IMG/VR virus record: IMGVR_UViG_3300034152_000949
Coordinates: 1 to 25,026 of that record
Reading direction: 5' to 3' (one strand)
Source: a virus
Length of the DNA: 25,026 nucleotides
How positions within the stretch are numbered: the stretch's first letter is position 1; each line of letters opens with the position of its first letter. Under the pieces are notes generated by a model, which was not told the origin of the DNA, made no database searches, and saw only the letters and a list, made by a program, of their open reading frames with translations. The position numbers and the translations under genes are program-made. Positions 9,001-16,500 of the stretch are shown piece by piece.

Positions 9001-10384
9001 TGGTTCTGGCTCTAGGAACAAGCATATTCCGTATTGGATTAAACAATTGTCTCCTAGATTATTAAAAATATTATTAAAAGCATTAGTGAGGGGTGATGGT
9101 TCAGAAATAAATAGTAGGTATAAGAACGGCTCTATGTCATATAGATACCATACTATTTCCAAACAGTTAGCGGATGATGTACAAGAAATTCTATTTAAAT
9201 GCGGATATGCTTCACATTTAATGCTTGATAAGAATGGGCAAGATAAAGAATTCTATCTTATTACTTGGTCTGACTCAAATTATGGGAAAAATCCAGTAAT
9301 ATATGGAAACTCTAAAAATACAAATAATACCGGAGCATTTATAGAAAAAGTTCCATATAAGGGAAGGGTTTTTTGTTTTGAAGTACCTAATGGACTGTTT
9401 GTTACTAGAAATAATGGCTTAATTACTATTCAAGGGAATTCAAAGTTCGCTCAGGCAGACGGTATGGTTAACCCAGTTACACTAATTAAGGTTGGAGGAA
9501 ATACAGAGGGCGAATATAGAGCCACTCAAGAAGATCTTGAGTTTTTCAGGCAAATGTTTGAAGAGGCTCAATATGACAAAGACTTTAAACTTATTACCCA
9601 TGCTGGAGTTACTGTAGAGCGTGTGGGATTTTCAGGACAGGTGTTGGACATTGCTGGAGATTTGGAGTTCATCACAAAGAACATATATACTGGCCTTATG
9701 GTTCCACCAGCTGTTGTTGATACAGAAAGTGCCGCGTATTCTTCCGCATCGATTGGATTAGAAGTCTTAAGACAGAGATACTTTAATTTTCGCAACATGA
9801 TAGCCAGATGGCTAGTAAATAAAATCTTTGCTCCTATCAGTGAAGTACAAGAGTTTTACGAATACAAAAACAAAGAAAAACATTTGATTGTACCAGAAGT
9901 TGAGTGGAATCAAATGAACCTTTATGATCTGCAAGACTATATTGGTAATATTACTGGTATGGTAAGTGCTGGTCAAGCTTCTGTCCAAACTCTATATAAG
10001 AGCCTTGGACTTAGTTATCAGGATGAAAGAGTTAAGATGAGACAGGAGGCTATTGATAAGGCAATTAAGATGCGTGAAGAAAATGCTCTATCAAGCATGA
10101 GCCTCACTGAGCTTAGGTCTCTTGACCCTGAAAAGCCGATTATGGATCCTATCGATAGTAAGGAAAGAGAAAAGGCTACTCCACCTGAAGCAGGAGCACC
10201 TGCTGGTATGCCTGGCAAAGAAATGGGCATGCCTGGCGGTGAAATGGGCGGAGCACCAGGAGGGCTACCAGAACTAGCACCACCTCCTGGCGGTGAAATG
10301 GGTGGCGAAGTTCCTGGAGCTGGAGCGCCTGAGGGCGGAGTAACTCCCCCTCTTGGACCTGGAGCTGGCGCAGGAGGTCCATAA
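6098..10384 (+). CDS. Portal protein precursor interrupted by two inteins
   Basis: The 1428-residue open frame is a portal protein with two in-frame inteins at residues 175-567 and 750-1114. Joining the remaining parts gives about 670 residues, a normal large portal. Recognisable portal sequence includes RNFFQLHPIVRNAITLHA, YDVRGTSVIVSVFKDLMLYD, SKFAQADGMVNPVTLIKVGG and the region from NIYTGLMVPP to IARWLVNKIF. The portal forms the dodecameric ring at the head vertex through which terminase pumps DNA. The N-terminal about 60 residues are basic. The last about 85 residues are a Gly/Pro/Met/Glu-rich tail (GMPGKEMGMPGGEMGG and similar) and probably disordered. AAAGGAG lies 7-8 nt before the ATG, and the stop overlaps the next start by 1 nt. 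Without splicing the ring could not assemble, so both inteins must be active. Confidence 0.93.
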   Translation: MTKRRGIGSKAPDPRLRVTPKRAAGITEYRRASLEGELETGMVRESVSYEGSRLNKSPQSVRNAADDSDGLRRSAWLPGIGGGGYVRQGASTTAVGAIAHSESFIKREAAKAEAQLKKMGNFSSGVPGGVGSVGGAAGTTAGATVERLAPEVYSPLFTMANLNLPRDRITINAWCFLPGTMVCMADGTRKPIEDIKIGDVVLSADGTPQEVTTLFERHVDEEIVGIRIKGSQKTIWSTTNHGFKAVRSGEVRCCNRKTYVKCKPGKIEGKFCEWCGREEDPYIFEKIAAGELSRRDFVYSPVLNVAPRSLAEAYFEYEEHMELLGYYAAEGSLSRNTGVYFNFGIHEENTASHVADLFHRIWGGKKPTLRKRLSKSNIQVECHNKHANSFYRENCGGISTSKKLSYDVVRASPEVLVHFLKAWLDGDGSQEKYNADIFSGNTSSEDLAWQVRTIALRCGLVAHVFEDSSQNTMISPTNGKRYNASTRYYVKFRGKSALRLSEFFETSLYRFGEVERKYVRDGVSFIHNDKLIQWINNVERKQYTGPVYNIEVSGTHTYVVEDVAVYNCRNFFQLHPIVRNAITLHATYPISKLNLKCHDKKVLQFFEDMIEEMDLMNALGDISLEYWKLGECFPFAELNEKTGKWSRVVIQNPDYIHVKKTVLSSDPIVTLKPDAVLQRLVFSNNPADAQLRRQIPEKIIYHVRTGQNIPLDSFNVSHLKMLSSPYDVRGTSVIVSVFKDLMLYDKLRECFPIFTEVLTKDGFKFYDDVMPEDEIATVNPKTNELEFQKYINRTDYEFDGDLYHFSGKKIDTMVTPNHRMWLSKKKTHHKGYNDFQFVRAEDVKIGCFYRSQAVINKYSGKEVSHIDLFDSKIPTEDYLEFLGYVISEGCIHFNENTQQYGLSFCQNKNTRNHLFFKNSIEKIGGLLNVHIGSYDRINKNGFSSNEDNEITRWTISRKHVVKHFFDEIGSGSRNKHIPYWIKQLSPRLLKILLKALVRGDGSEINSRYKNGSMSYRYHTISKQLADDVQEILFKCGYASHLMLDKNGQDKEFYLITWSDSNYGKNPVIYGNSKNTNNTGAFIEKVPYKGRVFCFEVPNGLFVTRNNGLITIQGNSKFAQADGMVNPVTLIKVGGNTEGEYRATQEDLEFFRQMFEEAQYDKDFKLITHAGVTVERVGFSGQVLDIAGDLEFITKNIYTGLMVPPAVVDTESAAYSSASIGLEVLRQRYFNFRNMIARWLVNKIFAPISEVQEFYEYKNKEKHLIVPEVEWNQMNLYDLQDYIGNITGMVSAGQASVQTLYKSLGLSYQDERVKMRQEAIDKAIKMREENALSSMSLTELRSLDPEKPIMDPIDSKEREKATPPEAGAPAGMPGKEMGMPGGEMGGAPGGLPELAPPPGGEMGGEVPGAGAPEGGVTPPLGPGAGAGGP
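6620..7798 (+). mobile_element. Intein 1 in portal, LAGLIDADG homing endonuclease type
   Basis: The 393-residue intein starts at Cys (block A, CFLPGTMVCMADG, then IEDIKIGDVVLS). Block B is TTNHGF. The two endonuclease motifs are LLGYYAAEGS (about 7063-7094) and AWLDGDGS (about 7361-7384). It ends IEVSGTHTYVVEDVAVYN followed by Cys as first extein residue. The penultimate residue is Tyr instead of the usual His. A cysteine cluster (CCNRKTYVKC, then FCEWCG) follows block B and may bind zinc. The insertion lies between NAW and CRNFFQLHP of the portal. One sampled row of its sequence (7321-7380) is 43% G+C. Confidence 0.93.
8345..9439 (+). mobile_element. Intein 2 in portal, LAGLIDADG homing endonuclease type
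   Basis: The 365-residue intein starts at Cys (CFPIFTEVLTKDGFKFYDDV). Block B is TPNHRMWL. The endonuclease motifs are FLGYVISEGC (about 8739-8768) and ALVRGDGS (about 9080-9103). It ends FCFEVPNGLFVTRNNGLITI, then QGN, followed by Ser as first extein residue. The penultimate residue is Gly. It sits between DKLRE and SKFAQADG, a conserved portal segment. Sampled rows have about 27-28% G+C, lower than intein 1, which suggests a separate arrival. The second motif has RGDGS where the usual form is DGDGS, so nuclease activity is uncertain. Confidence 0.93.
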
Positions 10385-10659
10385 TGGATCAGTCAGACAT
10401 TCAATTTAGAAAAAACTGCCAATTATATCACACTAAAATAAGAAAACTATTAAAGAATGGCAGAATAGAGGAAGCTAAAGAATTAATAAAAAATATCGGG
10501 GGCGCATTATCTCAGTGGGAAAACAATTTTCGGTCCACCAGGTTTAAACTTAATTTGCTGAGAAATGTGTATTCCGATTTAACAGTATTAGAGAGAAAAG
10601 CCAGTTACAATCTAGGCCGGAGGCAACGAGATGACTCAAAACAAAAAGAGGGGGATTAG
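10384..10659 (+). CDS. Small basic helical protein of unknown function
   Basis: The 91-residue protein begins with an ATG that shares one base with the portal stop. It is predicted to be almost entirely helical and is rich in Lys, Arg and Asn. A leucine-bearing amphipathic stretch (YHTKIRKLLKNGRIEEAKEL) is followed by a second helix (RFKLNLLRNVYSDLTVLERK). The C-terminus, RRQRDDSKQKEGD, overlaps the next gene by 29 nt. No family is recognised. A two-helix hairpin encoded directly after a portal could be a small structural or head-completion protein, but that rests on position alone. Confidence 0.7.
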   Translation: MDQSDIQFRKNCQLYHTKIRKLLKNGRIEEAKELIKNIGGALSQWENNFRSTRFKLNLLRNVYSDLTVLERKASYNLGRRQRDDSKQKEGD

Positions 10660-12241
10660 TCTAAGCGACTGGGAATTCACCGATGATGAAATTCTATCAA
10701 TAAAAGAGGCAGCTTTTTTTGCTGATCTCTTTGATGATATTGGAGAATATCATAATGCCAACCTAATGGATGAATATATTCAAAAGATGGGTACTGCTCA
10801 AGATGATATTATTAAGCAGGCTGGACTGTTTCGCAATCTACTTAGAAAGCTTGTGGGGTTTGGCAAGAGAATATTCTTTAATGTATATAGAGAGCTTTAT
10901 GCAAAAGCTAAGGAGGCTCAGGCCCGCCTTGATGATAGGGTTGATGAGATTAATGAAGCCTATAAAAATATTAAAAAGGATTTGAAATATCATGATCTTG
11001 AGGGCTGGCGTGGTGGCATATTTGCTATGAATCTTGGCGATTCTAAAGAGATTATGGGAGATTTTGATATTGCCTATGGTAAGCTTGTTAGATATCTTGG
11101 ATTAACTGGTGAAAGTGAAAAAGGCAAGGAAGAAGCAAAAAAGCCTAAAGATCTCTCTCAAATAGAAAAACTACCTGATGTTGGTGGACCTTCTGAAGAA
11201 ACACTTCCGGAAGAGGGCGGGCCAGCTGGATCTTGGGAAAGACAGACTCCAGGTGCAAAAGAGGGCTGGAGTGAAATAGCAAGAAGTGTAGCTTTCAATC
11301 CTTCTCAGGGAGCACTTAGAATCGATAGGAAATATTTTGATTATCTTCTAGGTAAACATTTGTCTACTGATGGCGCTGGTAATGTAAAATACTGGAGTTC
11401 CTATGGGGAACAAAAACAGCCAATGCAGGGAAAGCTTAAAGATATGATGGGTGACAGCGCATGGAAAATGAAAGAAGACAAAAATTTTGTTTATCTATAT
11501 CCCCTAGAAAGAGGAAGTGACACTGGTGCTCCTCCAGTACAACCCAAAGAAGATGAGAAAACTTACGAGGCTGAGTTTGAGTCTCCAGAACTTCCCAAAG
11601 AAGATGAGAAGGTTTATCCTCGAACAAGGAGGAAGAAACGCCCTGAAGAAACTTCGGAAGAACCTGAGGAGGCTCCAGAGGAAGTTCCAGAAGAGCCTGA
11701 AGAGACTCCAGAGGAAGTTGAAGAAACCCCAGAGGAGGTTGAAGAGACTCCAGAGGAACCTGAAGAGACTCCAGAAGAGCCTGGGGAAGAAGTTGAGGAA
11801 GAGGTTCCTGAAGGTGCTGTTCTCGAAGAAGAACCCGAGGAAACAGAGGAGAGAAGTCCCAAGAGTCTTGTGCAAAGACAGTCACCACGACAGGCCATAT
11901 GGGTAGAAAGAACAAGGCCAGAACGTAAGAAAGATGGTGAACTTTGGTCGAGATTTACGAAAGTATATCCAAGTACAGCACGTAGATATGAAAAACAGGG
12001 GAAGGGTAATGTTTTACAAGATCCAGATCTTATTAGTTTTCTTGATAAGGCAGTACCACAACAATTTCCAGGTCATAGTACAAATGTAACAAAAGTGTGG
12101 TTGCCAAGCGATCTTGAAAGAAGAAAGCAATATGTAGAAATGGCAGAACGAAACTGGGCAGCCAAAAAGAAAGCCGAATCAAGACTAGACATAATTCAAG
12201 AATTATATAAAATGGCTATGAGGGAGAAATGGCAAAAGTAG
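10631..12241 (+). CDS. Unknown, probably virion-associated protein with Pro/Glu repeat region
   Basis: The 536-residue product starts with a helical motif (AAFFADLFDDIGEYHNANLM, about residues 27-46) similar to one in the cupin protein. A basic helix follows (RNLLRKLVGFGKRIFFNVYR) and a long coiled-coil-like segment extends to about 125. The middle part (about 210-295) looks globular, then comes a long Glu/Pro-rich region (about 305-415) with a seven-residue repeat. A basic C-terminal domain ends ESRLDIIQELYKMAMREKWQ. GGAGG at 10619-10623 lies 7 nt before the ATG, supporting this start although it overlaps the previous gene by 29 nt. No enzyme motif is visible. Location after the portal suggests a head or internal virion protein (inference). 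Confidence 0.8.
   Translation: MTQNKKRGISLSDWEFTDDEILSIKEAAFFADLFDDIGEYHNANLMDEYIQKMGTAQDDIIKQAGLFRNLLRKLVGFGKRIFFNVYRELYAKAKEAQARLDDRVDEINEAYKNIKKDLKYHDLEGWRGGIFAMNLGDSKEIMGDFDIAYGKLVRYLGLTGESEKGKEEAKKPKDLSQIEKLPDVGGPSEETLPEEGGPAGSWERQTPGAKEGWSEIARSVAFNPSQGALRIDRKYFDYLLGKHLSTDGAGNVKYWSSYGEQKQPMQGKLKDMMGDSAWKMKEDKNFVYLYPLERGSDTGAPPVQPKEDEKTYEAEFESPELPKEDEKVYPRTRRKKRPEETSEEPEEAPEEVPEEPEETPEEVEETPEEVEETPEEPEETPEEPGEEVEEEVPEGAVLEEEPEETEERSPKSLVQRQSPRQAIWVERTRPERKKDGELWSRFTKVYPSTARRYEKQGKGNVLQDPDLISFLDKAVPQQFPGHSTNVTKVWLPSDLERRKQYVEMAERNWAAKKKAESRLDIIQELYKMAMREKWQK
11696..11779 (+). repeat. Four 21-nt tandem repeats coding a Glu/Pro heptapeptide
   Basis: Four consecutive 21-nt units encode PEETPEE, VEETPEE, VEETPEE and PEETPEE. 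The units differ mostly at synonymous positions and at the first residue. They lie inside a longer acidic, proline-rich linker and probably form an extended, disordered spacer. Large open frames on the other strand here are by-products of this low-complexity sequence. Confidence 0.85.
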
Positions 12242-12297
12242 ATCTATCAATTTCTTAGCATTATTCTGATTCAAGTTTTTCTTTAACAGGAGATGTC

Positions 12298-13173
12298 ATG
12301 AAGAAGTGTCCCAAATGTGGTCAGCTCAAAGACCTGAAGTGTTTCAGCCGAGACAAGAGTAGAAAGGATGGCCTGTACTGCTACTGTAAAACATGTCACA
12401 AGCATATTCAGGATGCTGATAGGAAGCGCATTAAAGAGAGGAAACGTCAGCACTATCTCAAACACAGAAAAGAAAAAATCAAAAGTCAACAGGCATATTG
12501 TGAAGAACATAAAGAAAAAATTGCGACGTATAATCGTGCATACCAGAAAATTTACTACTCTAGAACGAAAAACACGCTTCGCCATCGGTATAAAGCCTAT
12601 AAGGGTGATGCTAGGCGGAGGGGGGTCGATTTCCTCCTGACTGTTGAAGAATTTGGTTTTTTCTGGCAGCAGCCCTGCGAATACTGCGGTATCGCTATAG
12701 ATACAGTAGGTATCGATAGGCGGGATAGTCAGAAAGGATATGAATTGGACAACTGTGTTTCGTGCTGTTCGACTTGTAATCTGGCCAAAGGGCAGCTTAC
12801 CTTCGATGAATGGATGATGTATCTTGAGCAGGTTGCGACGTATTGTCGTACAGGATTGGTCAAGCAAGTTGGTTCAGTCATACCATGTGACAACCTGAAA
12901 ATGAGGTATGGAGTGTATAGACATAATGCTAAACGGAAAAATCTTATGTTTGAGCTAACTTTGGAACAGTTCAAATTTTTCAGTAGCAGGCCGTGTGAGT
13001 ATTGCGGCAGAGCAGGTGTTGTTGGAATAGATAGGGTCGATAATAGTATCGGATATAAGGAGGACAACTGTGTTCCATGTTGCAAGAATTGTAACAGCGG
13101 TAAAAATAATGGTTCTCTTACAAAATGGTTAGATTGGAGAACCCGAGTGGCAGAACGCAGGTTGGGAACATGA
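12298..13173 (+). CDS. Free-standing endonuclease with zinc ribbon and two HNH modules
   Basis: This 291-residue protein is a probable homing endonuclease. The N-terminus is a zinc ribbon (CPKCG at 4-8, CKTCHK at about 30-35), followed by a basic helical region to about 90. Two similar modules of roughly 85 residues come next. Each has an (K/R)xRYxxYxxxAxR-type helix, then PCEYCG, GIDRxDxxxGYxxDNCV, CCxxCNxxK. The second Cys pairs and the Asn/His-like core fit the phage HNH_3-type fold, with Asp-Arg where many HNH enzymes have Asp-His. AGGAG at 12288-12292 precedes the ATG by 5 nt. The gene is clearly richer in G+C than the preceding one (sampled rows 42-50% against 30%), which indicates recent transfer. 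Its stop overlaps the giant gene's likely start (ATGA). Confidence 0.85.
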   Translation: MKKCPKCGQLKDLKCFSRDKSRKDGLYCYCKTCHKHIQDADRKRIKERKRQHYLKHRKEKIKSQQAYCEEHKEKIATYNRAYQKIYYSRTKNTLRHRYKAYKGDARRRGVDFLLTVEEFGFFWQQPCEYCGIAIDTVGIDRRDSQKGYELDNCVSCCSTCNLAKGQLTFDEWMMYLEQVATYCRTGLVKQVGSVIPCDNLKMRYGVYRHNAKRKNLMFELTLEQFKFFSSRPCEYCGRAGVVGIDRVDNSIGYKEDNCVPCCKNCNSGKNNGSLTKWLDWRTRVAERRLGT

Positions 13174-13585
13174 TGATATGTCTTTCTAAATACGTATTAG
13201 CTTCATCGTTGTCACCTGTTTCTTTAATGCGCCTTTCTGAAATCAGTGATCCTGACGAATTGCTGAAGAAAATAGATAAAAACCAAATAGTTATAGAGCA
13301 TAAGTATGATGGGTGGAGGGTGCAGGTCATCAAAGAAACTGGTAAGGTGCGTCTGTTTAGCCGGCGCGGCGAGGAGAAGACGGGAAATTTTCCAAAGATT
13401 GTGAAAGCTTTAACTTCGGCACTGCCCGACGGCACGCTCGCTGAAGGCGAGCTGGTCTATTGGTATAGGGGCAAGCAGGATGTGACCAAGGTCCAGTCCG
13501 TGGCCGGTAGTTCTACCGATAAGGCGCGTGATAAAATATCGTCTTTACCCGGCAAGTTCAAGCTCCACCTGTATGATGTTCTATG
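12298..13585. other. GC-rich tract spanning HNH gene and start of ligase domain
   Basis: Composition rises at the HNH gene and stays high through the first about 415 nt of the next gene (row counts give 53% G+C for 13321-13560). It then falls abruptly to 34% for 13561-13680, in the middle of the ligase domain. The change crosses a gene boundary and ends inside a domain, as expected for a transferred block or a homing co-conversion tract. Confidence 0.7.
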
Positions 13586-16500
13586 GCTAAAAGGCGTTAA
13601 TATATCTAAAAAAGCATTTTCCGAAAGAAGAAAAGCTCTTCAATCATTAATTAAGCCAACAGAGTCAATACTTCTAACCAAACAATACACATTTGACCAG
13701 TGGGAAGATGCGATGAATAGTGCGGTAGAATCTGGAGGAGAAGGTATTGTACTAAAGTTAAAAGATAAACCCTATGAATACAAATCCAAAGGCGAGACGG
13801 AACCAAAGCCCAAGGGAATAATGTTTAAATACAAGGGCGGGGCCGGCAAGTCTGATAGCGATGATTACGTTATTTATGACTATGAGACCACAGAAAAAGG
13901 CAATTTAAAAGCTTTTTTCGGACAATACTACAAGGGGAAACTATATCACATCAGTGAAATTAGCAATTTCTCTGAAGAGGATGAGGCTACTATTAGAAAG
14001 AAACTGCAGAGTGGTAGTTTTGTTATTGAGATTGGCTTTCAGGAGCGTGTTCCTGGTGGACTAAGACATCAGAAGTTTGAAAGGTTTCGCGACGACAAGA
14101 AGCCAAAAGATGCCACAATGCATGAGTTTCATGCCGAAAATATAGAGAAATTCAAAACTGTAAAAGCCATGAGCGAATTTCAACTTTCCAAAAGAGCAAA
14201 AAGTTTAACACCTCAGCGGTTGCTGGTGGAACTGCAGCCAGAAGTAAAGCCATTACGTGGTATGCCGAAGGCCCCATCGGTGCCGCCTAGTTTAAATTTT
14301 AACCCCGAACTCGGTTTTAGAATAATGTCTACACTAGAAAGTGGTAGAAAAAGCTGGGTACGTGGGGACTCTGGCAATTCGTTTGGTCTAACCCAAGTAC
14401 ATGGACCTTATTTTATGAGGTGGTTATCAAGACATCCACAACTTAAAAGAGTAACTGGAATAGATCCTAGCGAATTACGTGCTATGTCTGATACCTGGAA
14501 AAAGAATCTTAGAAGTGTACGTAAAGAAAAACTCTGGAAAACTGTGCCAGTTGACCAGGATAGGGTTAGAGAATTTATCAAAAAGAATCCTAGAAAAGTC
14601 GTTCGCAGACGCGAAGGCACAACTATAAGAATGAATCCCAGAAAGTTGCCTGGAGTTGTTAAAAAGGTGGGCCGTATATATGTTGGTAGAGAAATAGATA
14701 TTGACATGTTAGAAAGAAAATATGGGTTCAAGACTACTCCTCTTTCAGTTGCTCAACTTCAAAGAGTTGCCGATACGTATATTACTCCTGCTGTTGCTAG
14801 CAGTGCAGTAGCTCAGCTTTTAACATCTCAGGACCACCCAGAAACCTCGAAAAAGTTTTATGACTCTTTCTCTAGCAGGAGTGTACGAAAAAACAAAGCT
14901 ATGGCTCAATTATCAGATTGGGTTTCAAGATCTGATTTTATGGCCAAAATGAGGTTCCTTGTAAACGATGTAATAAAACATGGATATAATCCAAATGCAT
15001 CTGGTGCATATAATATGTACCAACTTATGTGTATTACTAATGGTAGCGGGCCATACAGAGTTAGAAGATTTTTAAAAAACAGAAAGGTTTTTGGTCCAGG
15101 TCATGTACACTACCTACAAAGAGCCAATCCCGTTATTCAAAAAATGACAGGTCTCTCTACCAACGTTATTGAAGGTGGGCTTGCTGGCTTCCCAGATGTG
15201 GGAAAGAAGAAGAGATATGCTTTCTTGAGTAAACGTGGGCAAGATGATTTTGATATGCCCGCCCCATCTGAATTCTCTGGACAGGCTGAAGCAATTAGAG
15301 CATTAGTAGAAAAATGGTTAAATCGCGATGCCGATCTTGATGATCTAATACCGTTTGGCGTAAAGTATATAGGTAAAGATATTGATAATAAAGTGGTTTA
15401 TATTACAATGTCCAAACAAGATGTTGAAAATATTAAACCTTTTATGCCAGAACAGATTGGTGAATATACAATTAAATATCAATATCCACTTACGGAGCCT
15501 GGATATTTACCAGATGTTGTTCCTCTTCCAGATTGTGATGATACAGATGAGGAGGAGCCATTTACTGAAGATAGCCCAACCAGAGTAGATCCTCTTAGTG
15601 AATTTGGTACAAAATACTATAAGCAGATATTGGAAGATTATGAGTGGTATGTTCAGCATATGAAGGAAGTAATAGAGGACTTAGATAGCCGATACGGCCG
15701 CAAGCATACAAGAGATGAAGCCGTTCAGGCTATAGTTAATACCCTAAAACAGAAATATAAGAAATTGCTTTCAGAATCACGGGTTGATATTCTGCTGCAA
15801 AAGTGTGCTTCTTATGTAGAGCCTGGAACGTTATATTTTCCAGGACAATATGCTGAAGACATTAAAAGTGGAAAACGACGAATGAGTATTAGGCCAGGAG
15901 ATGTTAATGTCAAACCAGATGAACATGTAAAATGTAAAACATATTCTGGCGCTGATATAGCTGATGTTAGAATACTTGCTAAGAAAATTATGAGCGTTCC
16001 ACGTATAGAAAAAAATTATGGCAAAGCTGTTGCAAAGTCTTTAAGCAGGCGCTTTGGTCCAGATAAAAGGTTTGTTTTAATAGAATTCGAGCCTATGGAT
16101 ATTAATGTTGCAGATGATGGCGATAATGATGATAAAGAGAAGTTGTCCGAGGTTCTTATTGATAAGGACAAGAAGCTAACTCGTGGGCAGATTAAAAAGC
16201 ACTACATGAAGCCAGAAATTAGAAAGAAGATAATGTCCAGAATTAAGGGCAAGCCTGTTTTGGTTTATATCGGTGTGGGTAAAAATGAAAGTATATTAAA
16301 ACGTAACCATAAGGGTAAAGAAATAGTAATTACAAACGATGATCCGAAAAATGACGAGCAGCCTAATAACTACTTCTACTGGGTTAAGCGTAGACTATTA
16401 TCTTTTCACCAGGTGTTTGGTACTAAAACAAGTGTTGGTTTTGTAGATTTGGACATCCATGGAGATTTTTCCTTGGGCCAGGCTAAGAAATATGCCAGGG

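Noticed and set aside
6620-9439. Self-splicing introns in the portal gene
   Set aside because: The reading frame is continuous through both insertions and shows intein blocks, so removal is at the protein level.
11436-11915. Minus-strand and alternate-frame open frames over the Glu/Pro repeat (for example 11614-11898 minus, 11517-11906 plus)
   Set aside because: They are low-complexity by-products (Ser/Gly-rich or Leu/Gln-rich) of the acidic repeat in the real gene, with no SD or motif.
12242-12297. Promoter or terminator between the 10631-12241 gene and the HNH gene
   Set aside because: The 56-nt gap has T-runs but no stable hairpin and no paired -35/-10 boxes; only the AGGAG site is convincing.
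12368-12640. Alternate + frame inside the HNH gene
   Set aside because: It is nested fully in the HNH reading frame and has no SD or family-like sequence.
12283-13085. Minus-strand open frames opposite the HNH gene
   Set aside because: The + strand has zinc-ribbon and HNH motifs and a good SD. The minus frames have no recognisable motif and no start signal.
13125-13169. Upstream ATG at 13125 as start of the giant gene
   Set aside because: Those 15 codons lie in the HNH gene and look like its out-of-frame reading. ATG 13170 overlaps the HNH stop, which is the common coupling pattern here. It is not fully excluded.
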